NCBI GenBank assembly: GCA_013433145.1
Contig: CM024173.1
Span: 4,636,101-4,700,100 of the forward strand
DNA length: 64,000 bases
Reading direction: 5' to 3'
Origin: Ascaris suum
Lineage: Eukaryota; Nematoda; Chromadorea; Rhabditida; Ascarididae
Shown: positions 24,931 through 37,989 of the stretch, piece by piece
Position numbering within the stretch: position 1 is the first letter of the stretch
How the letters are laid out: every line of letters starts with the position of its first letter
Program-made: the position numbers and the translations under genes
Notes under the pieces: model-generated
What the model saw: the letters and a program-made list of their open reading frames with translations, nothing else
What the model was told of the DNA's origin: nothing
The model's database searches: none

Positions 24931-26022
24931 GTGAGTTACTGTTTACCTTCCACAGGACACTTTCTAGCTTATGTTTTTCATCGTTTACTTCATTTTACTT
25001 TTTACTTTAGCCAACAAAGCATCCATTACGAATTGATACTGCTGAGGAATTACAAAATCGCATGAAGGTTTCATGTGCATCTACAAGGTAGATCTCCTTT
25101 CCGTTAAAGAATAAAGCGGGGAAATATATGCAAGAAAAAAAGCACTCGAGACTATAGATTCCGTGCGACGGAGGTATTTGAAAACCTGTATGCACAGTGT
25201 TCCACCAACATGTTTTATGCTCGCCTTGCTTAAATTCCTGTTCATCGTTGCCACAGATTGTTTGAATGCGCTATAAACCTCTAGGTTTCTCTTCTGACTG
25301 ACCTGGAACGATGTTAGGGTGAAAAATTAAACCTTTTACTGATTACATCAATATGATCTCATGTACTATGTAAATACGATAAATGTTTGAAGTGCCCATT
25401 TTTGTGTGTACAAATATTCTAAAAGCGAATTCACAGATCTCTATGAGATGAGAAAAGATGTGACCGTGAAAAGGTCGTGAAAGAACGATAGCGAGTTTGT
25501 AGTGAAAAATAGATGGCACAGAAATTGGATTCGATGTGTTTATGTTATGTTTTGCAAGCCTCCTTCACCACTGTGTTCTCGTGATTAAGTTACTGAAGTG
25601 ACTGTCGAAACAAACCTTTCGATCGACGTGGTGTATTCACTAAAAAGGCATCAGATCTCACTGTCTACAATGATAAATATCTGAGATGACCATCGTGCAA
25701 CCACAGTATTCCGGAGGTTTGGAGCTTGTAAACTGTGGTTTTGATGGGTGGGCGAAGTTGCTTTTGACCCTCGATGCTTACCTCTGAAGGCGCTTAAACA
25801 GTGTTTTTGCTGTAAGTGTTGGATATTGATGCAATTGCTCTTTTAATCTCGTTTAATCTGCCACCTATGCTAAAAACTCACGCCGCCTCAGTGCACTTGA
25901 GCTCAGCTCATCACTGCCCCACTCGCTTTCTTCTCCTCCTTCCGATTTTCATTAAAACCCAAGGAAGATTTTCGGGACACCGAACTCCTACATTTCGGCT
26001 TGTGAAGTCATCCACGGGAAAT

Positions 26023-28321
26023 ATGTCTGCCTTGTCGGTGAACTCTGCTCAAGTTCCAGACATAGACGGCATTCGAGAACAGAAGCGGGTCAGCGAGCAG
26101 AATGCTAACTCACTACGCAACGAGCGCCAGCTTGTCTCCAAGCAGGTTTGTTTTCTTTGCTTTGCACTCATTGACCAGCACAGCACCGAAAGTCTTTCAA
26201 GCAATGAACACAATGTACCACCCGTGCTTCATTCCCATTCCATACGACAATCGTTTGCACTTCGATAGTCATTGTTACTTGTCCCGTTGTTTTCGCGAAT
26301 CCCTTCTACCTCCATAATACTTATTACAGAAATCCGGAGAGGGGAGAGGGGGAGGGCTTGATACGAACGCAGGGTAGCCGAGATGTTCTCAACTCGATGA
26401 GCAGGGAAACGAGAAGGAATGGATATAAAAACACAGGACAAGAGTCGACTGAGTCGTATTTTACATGCAATCAACACATCGAATTGGATGAAGTTTGAAT
26501 GGCACGCGCTCGCTTTCAATTGTTTATATCGGCGTTGTTTTCAGTAGTCTAGAAGTGTTCAACTTGCACTGTCATTCATTAGACAGCTGGAAAAAGAACC
26601 GAAAAAAAAACCCCTGAAACGTTATGTCTTTCTGCTGTCGCTTCTATCCGTCCCATTGGCGTGTATTTCTTTGGATGCAAACTAAGAGGATGCACAATTT
26701 GTATGGTGGGGTTGTTCGTCTTTGTTTGCAGATGGAACAGCTGCAAACAAAACTCGAGCTGCTAAATAGGCGAATAGAAAAGGAAGAGGAGACGGTTCGT
26801 CGACTACAGGAATGCCTCGATCGTGCAGATGGCACTTATGAGAAGGTATCGTTATGTTCTGATATTGTTTGCTGAGGTGTTCCTATGCTACTTATGAAAA
26901 GGTCGTCTATACAAGCAAGCTTATTGGTTGGTATCCACACAATGCAGTTGTTATATTTCATTCAGAGAACAACTAGCTGAGGGATCATTGAGGTGAAGTT
27001 TCATTTCGCACTGAAGGAACCAGCCGGCTGGTCGCTAATTGAGTATTCGGGCGGATTGGCCTATGGAGATACGTAAACAGGCGGCATGGTTTTTTTAGAT
27101 TAAGTTTCTTGTGATAAGCCCTCTAATGATTTGGGACGTTTCGGTAATTCGCCGATTTGGTCGTATTTCGTTGATAGCAGTGATTTGCAACGATGTTGTT
27201 GAAATTTGCGTAATGTTTTGACACGCTGTCAGCGTCAAGAGTTGAAAGAGTATAGCGCCATATACAGTAGTAAGAAGGTTGCTAGACAATTTACAGGAAA
27301 ATAAGAAATAAACACCAGAAAAGAGGAGGGGAAAGAATAGAAGAGGAGACGTGGGCAGTCCGGAGAACCTGCTAGTTCCTGCTTATCCATTTTTCTGTCC
27401 TCTTGCCTTTACACCTTCTCGTTATTGATTGTTTCCCTCTTTCTCGATGATAACGTCGCTTTTAAAGCTCAACGCTGGCAAGAAGCCAGAAATCGAATGC
27501 GTTTGAAAAAAGTCGTTGTTATGCGTGAAGTGCAACGACATGGTCAGTTAGGTGGCAGTATGCAGGACGGACTGGACAATCATTTGAATGACCGATCAGC
27601 CGGATAGGAGAGTGACCGTTCCAGTGAAATCTGATTAAACAATGTGGCTGGCTCAATGTTCGTGTGAGTGATCAGTTTATTTGATTACTAGTGAGGAATG
27701 TAAATGTTGACTTGCAGTCGCTTATAGTAAGAGTTCGTTTAGTTCGAGTAGGAAACAGCTTCTAGGCTATTTTTTGTGGCCATCTTTGTGATGTGGACTC
27801 TCACATTGGATTAGGCTAGCGCTAAGCAGAGTGAGAAACGCTTGTTTTGTGTGTGTTTGTGCTACTGCAGGTTACCTACAACTTCTGAGAGAATAAATAC
27901 GTTCGTCTGATTTCTAATATTAGACCGACTTATCGTTGGGGTCGCAGTGCCCGGAGTCGCCCCTGTCTAACTGCTCCTTCACTGTTTACTTTTTCTTCAG
28001 CAACTCCGTTTTTGATGTTGTCGTATCTGTCTGAATTTGTTATGCACTAAACAACCTGGAGCAGTTTTCACGAACAGATATAATTTTGTGGGAAATATAA
28101 GAGTCGGGAGAAAAATGTGTTCAGTTGTATTTGTGCGTCGAAAGTTGTAAAGAGATGACTTCGGCTATCTGGTGGCAATTTCTTTGCCGCATTGAAACAC
28201 AAGAAAAAGTCCCCATTGAGTGCAGTGCTTTCAGTTAATCGAATCGTCGCAGAGTCTGATCGACTTTGTCAAGAAGGAGTATCACGAGGCTAAAAAGCCG
28301 ACCTCCGATGAGAATGTGTAA
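26023..28321 (+). CDS. ssna-1: SSNA1 / NA14 microtubule-associated coiled-coil protein, complete
   Basis: SSNA1 is a small self-assembling coiled-coil protein that binds and branches microtubules and acts at centrioles, basal bodies and cilia. Exons 26023-26145, 26732-26845 and 28235-28321 join in phase 0 and encode 107 residues; the human protein is 119 and the C. elegans one about 105. Nearly the whole chain is heptad-rich and charged (RIEKEEETVRRLQECLDRA). The C-terminal exon starts LIESSQSLIDFVKKE, matching the conserved ILESSQTLLSVLKRE-like region that defines the family. The ATG at 26023 was chosen as the first Met of the exon and gives the family length; the frame is open upstream to about 25816. 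The final intron is 1.4 kb. Confidence 0.88.
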
Positions 28322-29365
28322 TTGCTCGCTGCTTCTCTAAATAACCATCTAACTCTCTTGATTCTCTCAAATCACTTTAAACTTCGATTGCTGGAAAAAG
28401 TGTCGGATGCATTCGAGATCGGCAGCCAGACGATCTCTGGTCATTAGAAGTGACCACTATGTACTCACTGAAGATGATTGGCTGTTGTGTTGTGTTTGTC
28501 ATTTATATGTGAATAGCTGAATTGCTAGTGGGCACTCTTTCAGTGAAGCGTTCGCGTCCGTAATCTGTGTGATGCTCTTTTATTTTCAAGCTTGTGTTTT
28601 TAAGGTTTATTTTCAAGGTCGTTCAGGGCTTCAAGAAACCGTCGAATTGATTTGTTATTGAATTATTGAATATCAATATGAACTGGGACCGTTGATTATA
28701 AAATTCGCAACATTCACATTGTCGGTATGACCGATTATGAGCGACTGTTTTGTACAAAATGGCCTATCTTAAGTGCTATTTATGGTTGTGCATAAGCTAT
28801 TTGATTTGTGCTGATATGGCTCATCCCATCGACTTGGGTATTATGTGCCTGCAGGCGATGCAGAGCGATGTGAGTGAAATGGCAGTAGCGTTGCTTCAAT
28901 GCCTCACTCTCTGATGCTTGCCATATGATGTTCATTCTTTGCATTCCCGTTGTTTTTATGTGTTCATCGTTTTGCTTCGCCACATTTAATGCCGTCTATT
29001 TGTTCAGCTGATGCTGTCTGTGTGTGTGCCTTTGCTTTAGTTTGAAAGCATTATATGTGCTTGATATTCTCTTACGTGTCTTGATTTTCGCCTCATTAAA
29101 GTTTTTCCTTAAAATTGCGAATTTCCAGAGTTGAGTTTAGTATAGTAGGGTGGCGGTATGTCCCAAAAACTCGTAGTGCTTATTTACTTGATGGCGATGC
29201 AATGACATTTATGAGATTATGGTGCCTTCTAGTCGTCGAGGATTCGGTCTCACTGTCGCTTGAGAAATTGCGTCGGATGGTGTACTGGTGTACAGTAGGA
29301 TATATATACTAATGTATGGATGGGGGAAGATGCGGTGTTGTCAGATGTTAGATATGCTTTCACAG
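28322..29365. other. SSNA1 3' flank and upstream part of the next gene
   Basis: No recognised exon. The first 125 nt after the SSNA1 stop stay open in the same frame up to a TAG at 28446. The region is T-rich, like sense-strand introns, so earlier exons of the 29366 gene may lie here, but none could be fixed. Confidence 0.4.
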
Positions 29366-31465
29366 GCTTATAAATTGGATGCTTTTGTTGCAAAATATGA
29401 TGTTTTTCAGCGAGTGCATTCCGAAATGTTGCGGTTAGTAGGTGTGTCGCCAGCATACCTTTCATGGCTGGCGGAAACACCCCGTACAGTGCGTCTCTGC
29501 CCACGTCCTCGAGCTCAAAGAACCAACCGTCTATCGTTTGATAATCCAGTAGACCGCGCCACCTTGTTGTTGATATCCGGGAAACGCATCCACATCTTGC
29601 TTTAGTACGCTGCGTAATACTATCGCTCAGAGTTTTCCGTTCCTTTGCCAGTTTTGACAGGAGTGGGTATAATCTCCTCCGAGTCCTTTGAGACCTGACT
29701 GCCAGCAGGAAATAGCGGTCACACATCACAGAAAATGTTCGTTAGTTCATTTTCAGGCGAAAGAAGTGCAGTGGTTTTCCGTGACCAGACGAAGTGTTGG
29801 GTACGTTTGATGAATACCGTTCACACGTTTCAGATATGTGTGGTATAAGCGCGCAGGCGGAACTGTGTGGCATTAAATGTTTCTTTAAGAATTACCGTCG
29901 TCGGTGTGTATTTGGTTTTCCTCTTTTGGGTAATTGGGATAATCGAGAAGCCTATGTTTTCCTTCCAGTCCGTTTGTGGCATCCCAGGTGATGAATAAGA
30001 TTTAATTCGGTGATGGAGCCAGAAGGACGAAATTCGTGACTGTTGAACCACGGTGTGATATCTGGAGGGTATGGGGCGGTTGCGTTTCTGTGTTGTCGTC
30101 CAGAGATTAAGGCAGTGACGAAGCATTAGCGAGAACTGGGTGTACTACGTTTATGAAAATGAGGCTGAAACAGCAGAGACGGCGTCCTCCAGCCATCTGA
30201 AGCGCATTCTCATCCGCATGTATGCTTCGATGCGGAAAACCATCATTGTACTGTGATCAAATAAGCCAGCGTGCAACTGTTTAAACTCATGTTATGTGGG
30301 TATAAATCACTCTCTGCATACGAAGAATTCCAATGAATAATGCCTTTGGTTACCTGTTGCATTTTCTGGACGTGAGGGCTATGTGGAATATTTCTTGCCA
30401 AATTTGTACCAAGTTTGGGCATTTCATTGGTTTAGGGACTTCAGGTCTCTGGCATTACAATTTTGAGTGAAAAAGCATTTCAGAGAGCTAAACGAAGCCT
30501 AAAATGAGGTAGAAATAGTGTGAAATAAGCTCTCACCAACCTCATCAACGGAATACAACTTATTGAGGGGGAGGTAGGTGGCTTGCTGAGGAAGTGGATG
30601 AATCATTGGAGCAGTCGAACGAATGATCAAGTGATTTAGCGCGGAGTTAATGATTTTATTAATTGACTGCTATTTTTCGTTGTTCGATGGCCGTCTTACC
30701 GGAAACATAGATAGCCTGCCAAAAATGTATTTGATAATGCGGCGAGCGGAAGATAAGAATGTGATATCGAATAAGACAACTAACGTCCGTTCAATTCATC
30801 ACTTAAATGCGTCTTTTCGAGTTTTAACTCTCAGATTCTCGATTGCACTTATGGCGTGTTCAAGTCTAATAAGTCAATCTTTTTTTAGGGGTTTTCCTTA
30901 CTCTGAAGAAAGGTGTCGCATAGAGAGAGAGTCGCTTGTCTGAGAACGGCAAGATATGTTAGCAATGCGGATAATCATAGATTCTCATAGCTGCAGTCCT
31001 CCTTCACTGGGTCATCGACGATTACCTTTTCATGCTCGCTTATGGTCCCACTATAATTAACATATATTTATTATTGAACCTTTAGATAGGTGCTCTAAGG
31101 TGGCGTGTGTATAACGGCTGTTACCGTTGTGCCTCTCAATCACACCGATTCGCAGCTCTCATGCTGGAAGGAAACGCGGGCTTGGAGAAAATTGCATTGA
31201 ACTGGTCAGTTACCGTGCCGTTTATGCTATTCATGTTTACTTCTGCCCAAAACATATGAAGGTGGAATGAATAAAAATGGTTAAAAGTCAATTAAAACCG
31301 CACACGGTGTACGAAGCGGAATTAAACCGCATCCGTACAATCAAGCAGATGGTTGTCCAGCAGCAAGCTTTAGAAAGCTGGGATCCTATCCTTCCAGAAT
31401 GAATATTTTGAGTCAGGTGACGACTGAAGTAGTGCTCGGAGAAACAATTTTCAAATAAGCTTATA

Positions 31466-31547
<82 letters not shown>

Positions 31548-34416
31548 TTTAAAAAAAATATCACGCATCATATATAAGAAGTATGTTTTCTACATAGTGT
31601 ATGTCATGAATATGGTACACATAGATTGTAGATGAGTCATGTATGCTCCTAATATTAAATTTTAAGTAGGATTTTCACAACATCATTATGGGATGTGAGA
31701 GCGTAATTATTGAAAATATTATGAATGACGACGAATGTATCGCGGCGCTGCTGCGACTGCATCATCGACACAAAAAAAGTTGCGCGAGTGCTGAAATGAG
31801 TCCCAAACTTCATCGTGGTGCTTCTTAAATGGAATATATCGGAAGATGGCTTTGAAGATTTTCATAACTGCGAACCCTTCAGCGAGAGCACTATATCCAC
31901 CCCTCCCATTGCTGATCGAAGGCAAACGATGCTTAGAGCAAGAAAGGAAGAGGATGTCAACTCGAGCGTATTGTTGGGAAGAATGAACTGTGAGAAATTC
32001 CATGCTTGACCTCATCTGAGTAAAAGCATATACCCCTAAACGATGGAGAGTTTCTTTAGCGCAACACTTCATTCTTTGTGGAATTTCGCGACTCCTATCT
32101 TGTTGGTTGGAAGAGCAGTAAGGTATGTGAAGACCTATTAGATAGAGCGAAAATGGCCTTAGGGCATTTCCCGAATTCGATCGGATTATGTTCAGTGATG
32201 ATGTTGATGCGATATAGAGATGTCATTGATATGCTGCATACCTCGTTCATCGACAGTTGCTGTCTTAGCTCTCATTCTATGAAGAGCAATCAGACAGCTG
32301 ATTTTACGAGCAATAAACAACATTGTTCGGAAGTACGAATTCCTCGTCTGTGTGCACTTACTTCATGGCCACTTTGATCGCTTTACACCTTCATTTCTTG
32401 CTCGTCCTTCATTTCCACTTATCAAACTTATAAACATGAACACCTGATCACCGTGTCAGTTGCTCAATGATTTTTATTTGATTCTATTCTTCCTTACATT
32501 TTTCGAATATCACTCTGCAATCCGATAAAATTGAAAGTCTTTTAGGCGACGTTTTCTTCATTGATAGTCCTCTTATTGCAGCAATCAATTCATCTTCATT
32601 ATGAGGTTTTCCTCACTTCTCAACTAGACTCACAGCGATCGCTGAAACAACAAATGATTCAACTTCTCTTAAAATGTGTAAACAGCAAATAGTGTTTCGG
32701 AGATTTTGCGCAGATTGAATGGAGCGTTTAGTTTTGTGAGCTCTAATGAGGAGAGGTGGGGAGGGGGAGGAATGGGAGGGCTCGGAGCGTCCGTGAATTT
32801 TTCTTCTCGTTGTCTTTGTCCTTTATTAAGAAATGAATGATATTAGTGAACATTCCTGGAAGCTGCCCAAAAGGTTTCAAATTTCTTAAAACAGATGACC
32901 GTCTAAACTGTGATTAGAGTCTTCTTCGGCCTCAAAAAATTGTCAAAAAATTGCTTTCAACTTACCTATACCGAACGTAGGACCACCTGAACTTATAATC
33001 GAACGAGGGTGAGAGGAAAAGAGGGAAATTGGGTGAATTTTCTAGCATGTGGTGAAAAAATATAGGAAATTCTAGAAACGCTCAATGGACAAGCAAGGAA
33101 TTGAGAAACTTGGTGCGCTTCTTGGTGGATGCACAAAGCAGTTGTTGATCTGTGAATTGGCGTTTCTGAAGGGTCTTTCCTTCGAGTTTCAGCGGGATGT
33201 TGGCTTGTGTGGAAGCTCTACAAGGAATTACGTCAGGAATAAGCAGAGATAGGCAAGGAGGACAAACGTCGAGCGTCGTGTAACGCGAATCACTGACATG
33301 AAATTTTGTTGCCTGAGTTAGCTGAATATCGATTTGCGATGAGTACCTTATCGTTCTTTCCAGATTTTTCTGCATCCTGTGATCCCTCTCTATTTCATTT
33401 GGTTTGGGGTAATTCTTCATCGCTTTAACAACGTACCTTTTCCCACCTTGAAAAATCAAATCAATATTTACTGAAGTGAGTGCTGCCCTCTCTCATTTGA
33501 TGTCATTAAGAGAGCACCACGGTGAACTACCTCCTATTCACTTCTTCTCCATCCTCCCCTTATGTCTTTCTCCTCGTTTCCGCTACTAGAATATTTTAAG
33601 TTTGCGCAGGTATTTCGATCAAAAGCACGAATGTTGTGGAATGAAATTCTTGTGCGCTGTAATAAACTGCCCTGATCTTTGATCAGATTACGTGCACTTT
33701 TGTGTGGGCGTCACTTTCCACAGCTTTGCTTTTACACTGGTTGCAAGATGTCTTGTTTCTTCTCATGAAATTGAAACAATTTCAACCATTGGAATATCTA
33801 AGCTTGAAGCAGTATTGAGTTTTGTTCGGTTTGGGCACATCTTGGGCTGAAGGGCACATCTTCTGTTAGAAATGAATTTCTGCTCATTGTTACCAATGTT
33901 TGCTGAAAGTAGCGTTTCGAGTAGTCGAAATTCACTACCTGCAATAGATGAAAAATGTAACTCTCATACTTGTATGATTCGACGGGTAATAATAATATAT
34001 CTGCTGGACAGAGCCATGTAGCGATGCCAAAGCAAACGATTACAGTGATGGCCTACAGTGTCATTTGTTCCTCAACGTAAACTTCAAACTACCTGTGTTC
34101 ATAAATTTTACTCAACTATACCATTCTTCGCCCCGTCATTATATAGTAATATGCCGCATCTTATTTAGTTCGATTATTCTGATGCTTTCGTTGTGTAAAC
34201 TATTTTTCTCTAGAGCGCCATCGAACGCTCCAAGAAAGGGGACCTGCAGATGGGGATGGCAATCTTCTTTGGTATTTGTTTGTTTTGGAAGGCACGAGAT
34301 TCGAGTCGCAACCGTCACAAATGTTCAGTGTTCCGTCGCAAGGAGAATCCACATCGTAGGCGTTACGGCAATCATGTATCAAGTGCCAGAGATCATAAAG
34401 TGGCTGATTCTCGCAG
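29366..34416 (+). CDS. Multi-exon gene, unidentified; tentatively vezatin-like
   Basis: Six exon-like segments have GT-AG borders and fully compatible phases: 29366-29441, 29757-29800, 31086-31204, 31883-31967, 32060-32122 and 34214-34416. They read, in order, AYKLDAFVAKYDVF...MLRLV; ERSAVVFRDQTKCW; IGALRWRVYNGCYRC...RFAALMLEGN; ESTISTPPIADRRQTMLRAR; RNTSFFVEFRDSYLVGWKSS; and SAIERSKKGDLQMGMAIFFG, the last followed by a very basic stretch. The spacing from MLRLV to IGALRWRVY and the following R..AALML pattern recall the vezatin-type region after its membrane segments, from memory only. The first exon could instead end later, because the frame stays open to a stop at 29603. Both ends of the gene are unknown, and 5' exons with membrane helices were not found. 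Confidence 0.45.
31469..31544. repeat. (AT)n microsatellite, 76 bp
   Basis: Perfect alternating AT run in the intron between exons 31086-31204 and 31883-31967 of the unidentified gene. The minus-strand open frame across it is an artefact of the repeat. Confidence 0.97.
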
Positions 34417-36000
34417 GTGGGCCTACCCTTATTTAATTGAGCTTTTCGCATTATAGGTCTTTCGCTTGTGTTTCGTGTTGATGATTTCACGAGCTGTTGT
34501 GTTTCAATAAATGATCACAGAAATGAGCTGAGAAGAAAAATATTCAGAGAGGATTCACGAAAATGAAAGGAGCAATGAGACAGTGGAATGGTCTCCTTTT
34601 GAACGTTGTTCGAAAATGAGTTCCGCATAGAACGATCGAATCATCATAGGGGACTGTATTAGAGAGTTTCGGCTGAACGAGAAACACAAAAGATATGAGG
34701 ATATAGGAAATTCCTTTCGATAAAATAACGCTACAGGTAGGAACCGTAATAGTTACAGTGGAAAATTTTAAACATTTTTCGACAGGTAGAGTTCCCAACA
34801 AGTGTTAAGTTATTTCGTTTGTTTAATCTCATTAAGTAAATCTTGATAATCAAAGTTCAAATGTGAATGAATTATTATGTGATAAGCATTCGTCAAGTAT
34901 TCATTCCCTTACCTGTTCTTGAATTCGTTATATGAGGTATTTTTAGAAAGAAAGAGCCCCAACTGAAGACCTAAAATAGGCGAGAGAGAGGAAGAACGTG
35001 AATGGTTTAGACCATTTAACTCATAATTCCGTTCGCTGGAAAGCTCTGTAGTCAGTTCTTATAGCAAACATTCGTTCAGAAGAAAATCCCCTCGTCTGCC
35101 TTCTCCTCCCCCCCCCCCCCCCCCGCTTCCTCCCTCACGAAGTTAAGTTCTGCCCTTCTCCACTTGCTTATATTAAGGTTGGCTGTACGGTGCACCGTCA
35201 CGAACCTAGACCATTCTGTGACCTAAACTAGTGCTCGCTCTCGGCACCTCGAACGATTCTGTGCCCTAATGTTCACGAGCGGCAGTAGTTAAGGGTTCAT
35301 CAAACAAAATCTTTTTTTTGGAAGGAAGAGAGGAGAGATAACACTATCACTGGCTTTCCCAATCCCTGCCACTTGACAAAAGTTCCGCATTGGTGGGGTT
35401 TAAACAGTGAAACTGTTTATTGAGAACAATTCATACTACAAGCTTTTGTATTTGACTTATCGAACAGTGTGGTTTACTAGTTACCAATAATGTTAATAAA
35501 TATAGAGGATAGAGCTTTTATTAACTAGACCGCTCATACAAATCTTCCGCCAGATATTCGTTTTTTAGCTCCCAAAATAAGTGCAACTTTTTGCGTCTTT
35601 AAACATGCATAACTTCTCTTGAGATTGAGAGATCAATGTGAAATGCAGTATAGAAGACCATCCTATGGTGGATACTGTGGCTGTCAAACTTTGCAATCCG
35701 GATTTAGTGATTCTCGAGTTGAAATTACTGGATTAGCTCATATATACATACATAATATGACGGTGGGATAGTGCGTTAATTTGTTGGATAAGAATAGAAA
35801 ATACATCCTGCGAGCTCTCTAAGGATTGATTTAATGATTGGCTAGACGAGAAAATGAGTGAGCTGAGTTCTAGAGGTGTATTTTGCTTAAGCAAATTTCG
35901 AATTGCTGCGCATTTGTTGATGAACGATGATGGTGTCATAACAATGAAATGAGTGTACAAGGAGGTTATTTGAGGTTATGAGCGAGGACGATGAGAATGA
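34417..36000. other. Stretch without a confident gene
   Basis: Follows the last placed exon of the 29366 gene, so its next exon may be here. Contains a 17-C run. A loosely repeated pair of segments around 35190-35275 (cacgaacctagaccattctg and cacctcgaacgattctg) is noted without a known identity. Confidence 0.4.
35108..35124 (+). repeat. poly-C run, 17 bp
   Basis: Uninterrupted run of 17 C in the stretch right of the 34214-34416 exon. Confidence 0.95.
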
Positions 36001-36349
36001 AGAAGGACCTAATGACCATTGCAAAAGCGACCTTCATGAGCCCTGTCACCGGCGTTGCAACGAATCGATAACGCGACAGCGTCCAGCCACATGTGGTTCA
36101 CCTTACGGCTTCGATAGTCATTTTATCACTCCGATGGCAGCTTCGCTTCAGCTAACGCTCCTCAGAAAACTTTTAAACGTTTCGGGCGAATTCACAATGC
36201 ATTTTTGCTTCCTTACTGGTGTCCTGCCACAGGTCAGACGTGCCAAAAAAGTTTCGAATCCTGCAAAGCAGTTCTGTGCCCTTTTGTGTGAGTCAGCGAA
36301 TGAAACATTATGAGATCATGCAGTAACCCATATTCTGACGGTTCGTTGC

Positions 36350-36706
36350 TTGCTGATTTTTCTTCGTAGTGATCGCCGAGTTGCCCCGATGTTAGTTATT
36401 AGCTTCGCTAATTATTTGATGGCATGCGAGCGGTTACGTTGTCTGGTGGTGCCTTGCGACGAACCAGGAAACGCTATTGCAGATGCAATGGAGGAACTTG
36501 ATAATATTTCAAAACTGCAGCATTGTCACTGTGCAGCTGATTTTGCTGTTAGAGCACTGCACAAGAAGGGTTCACTGTCCAAATTCCCACTAAATGCCTT
36601 TCAAAAAATAGTGCATTCTTTAGTTGATTATTATCGGGGACGCAAATTTTCTAAACGCACACGAATGTTTTATCGCGAGCTCACCTCTGCGAATGCGTCG
36701 ATTTAG
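36350..36706 (+). CDS. Unidentified open frame, possible exon
   Basis: After an acceptor-like ttcttcgtag, the sequence is open for about 110 codons to a TAG at 36704. It has a protein-like mix (LVISFANYLMACERLRC; DAMEELDNISKLQHC; FQKIVHSLVDYYRGRKF). Its phase would fit the donor at 34416, so it could be a terminal exon of that gene. No domain is recognised, and a chance frame of this length is quite possible in 64 kb. Confidence 0.2.
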   Translation: MLIFLRSDRRVAPMLVISFANYLMACERLRCLVVPCDEPGNAIADAMEELDNISKLQHCHCAADFAVRALHKKGSLSKFPLNAFQKIVHSLVDYYRGRKFSKRTRMFYRELTSANASI

Positions 36707-36824
36707 CGGCACTGCTTTCCATCATTTTCTGCAGTTATGATTAAGCAATAGATGCAGTCAAGGCACTGCTGAATGTTTTAATTGAAAATTTACTCAATGA
36801 ATCCACTTCCCTATGACGAGGGGA

Positions 36825-36835
36825 GGGGGGGGGGG
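36825..36835 (+). repeat. poly-G run, 11 bp
   Basis: Uninterrupted run of 11 G just downstream of the open frame ending at 36706. Confidence 0.95.
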
Positions 36836-37989
36836 CGAGGACTACTCAAAACGTCTCAGCTTTTCTTTTTTTAGAAATTGTTTTTGGATGTCTGTGTTAA
36901 AGCGCCATTAGAGACTGCCATTTCCTGATCCGATCCCTTTCTCTCGTCCTTTTCCTCTTGCTCTGATAATTTCAAACATTCTTCGAAAGTATTCATCCCA
37001 CTTCACCTCCCGACCTTCGTAGTCAGGAGTTATTCGCTACGACAGGATTGTTTCCGCCTATAAGTTATAACAGAATATTTGTGAAAGCTTTCATTGGCAC
37101 TCCTCCCTTAACACCAGAAGGAAGCGGGAGTGGTTGAAATAAGCCCCGATCGCGAACTCCCTTATAAATCCCAGGAACAACAAAAAGAAGAAATTTAAAA
37201 GAATTTGTCAGGTTCTGATGGTTGCATTGTTCTAGAAGAAGAAATGCGCTTAAAATTGTGGGAAAAAGACAACGCAGTTGGTAGTGGCATACGGCTTATG
37301 CAATCCTCAGATCAAATAGTCATATGCAAGCAAAAACGATTACGATACCCGCATGCAGTTTGCATGCTTCATTTGAACAAGTTATGTGCATCATGCACGC
37401 TGCCTGCAAGAAGAAATGTGCACAGATTGCATGGGAATTTTACTGTCCGCATCCTTCGTTCTAAGCAGAAATTAAGGTTCCAAGCATTGTGTAGATGTTT
37501 TAGAAATTCCCGGTAAAATTCTTGCTTAATAGCTTCTGCACTTTTGATAAGGACTAGGCAAATCTTACATTTACAAAGTGCACCATGTATGTGTATGTAT
37601 TTTATTTTCCTATTTATGTCTTCTATGTATCTCTCTTCCGGTATCTGGAGGATGAAGACTATTGAAGCCTTGTTATGAAGTTCGGTGGCACACGATCTGT
37701 GCAATTGGTATATATGTCAGATTTCAATCGAGCCATTCAGCTTTGCAATAAGCAGTGGAATTCTTAGGTGCCTCGAAATATCTCTGTGATAAATGATGAC
37801 CCGTCAGACAAGATGGCGCCATGCAGTGCCTGTTTTTTCAGAGCGGCATTTCGATCGAAATCAGTGTTTTTGCGCACGCTTCCTTATTTATTGAGTCGAT
37901 AGTTTAGAAAGCCGGTTCGGCATAGCCAGCAAAGCTGTGAAATTGCGTGTTGTGCCGCCGCCTTGATGTGATTTTTCATTTTTTTAAAG

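Noticed and set aside
29250..29729. 159-codon minus-strand open frame
   Set aside because: It overlaps the + strand exon 29366-29441 and its coding-like extension; the + reading has splice sites and compatible phases, the minus one has neither motif nor partner.
33082..33670. Minus-strand frame and a + strand WNEILVRCNKLP motif suggesting LINE debris
   Set aside because: One weak motif only; no second retroelement block in order.
34200..34490. Minus-strand frame with cysteines over the 34214-34416 exon
   Set aside because: All three frames are fairly open in this GC-richer segment; only the + frame continues the phase-consistent exon chain.
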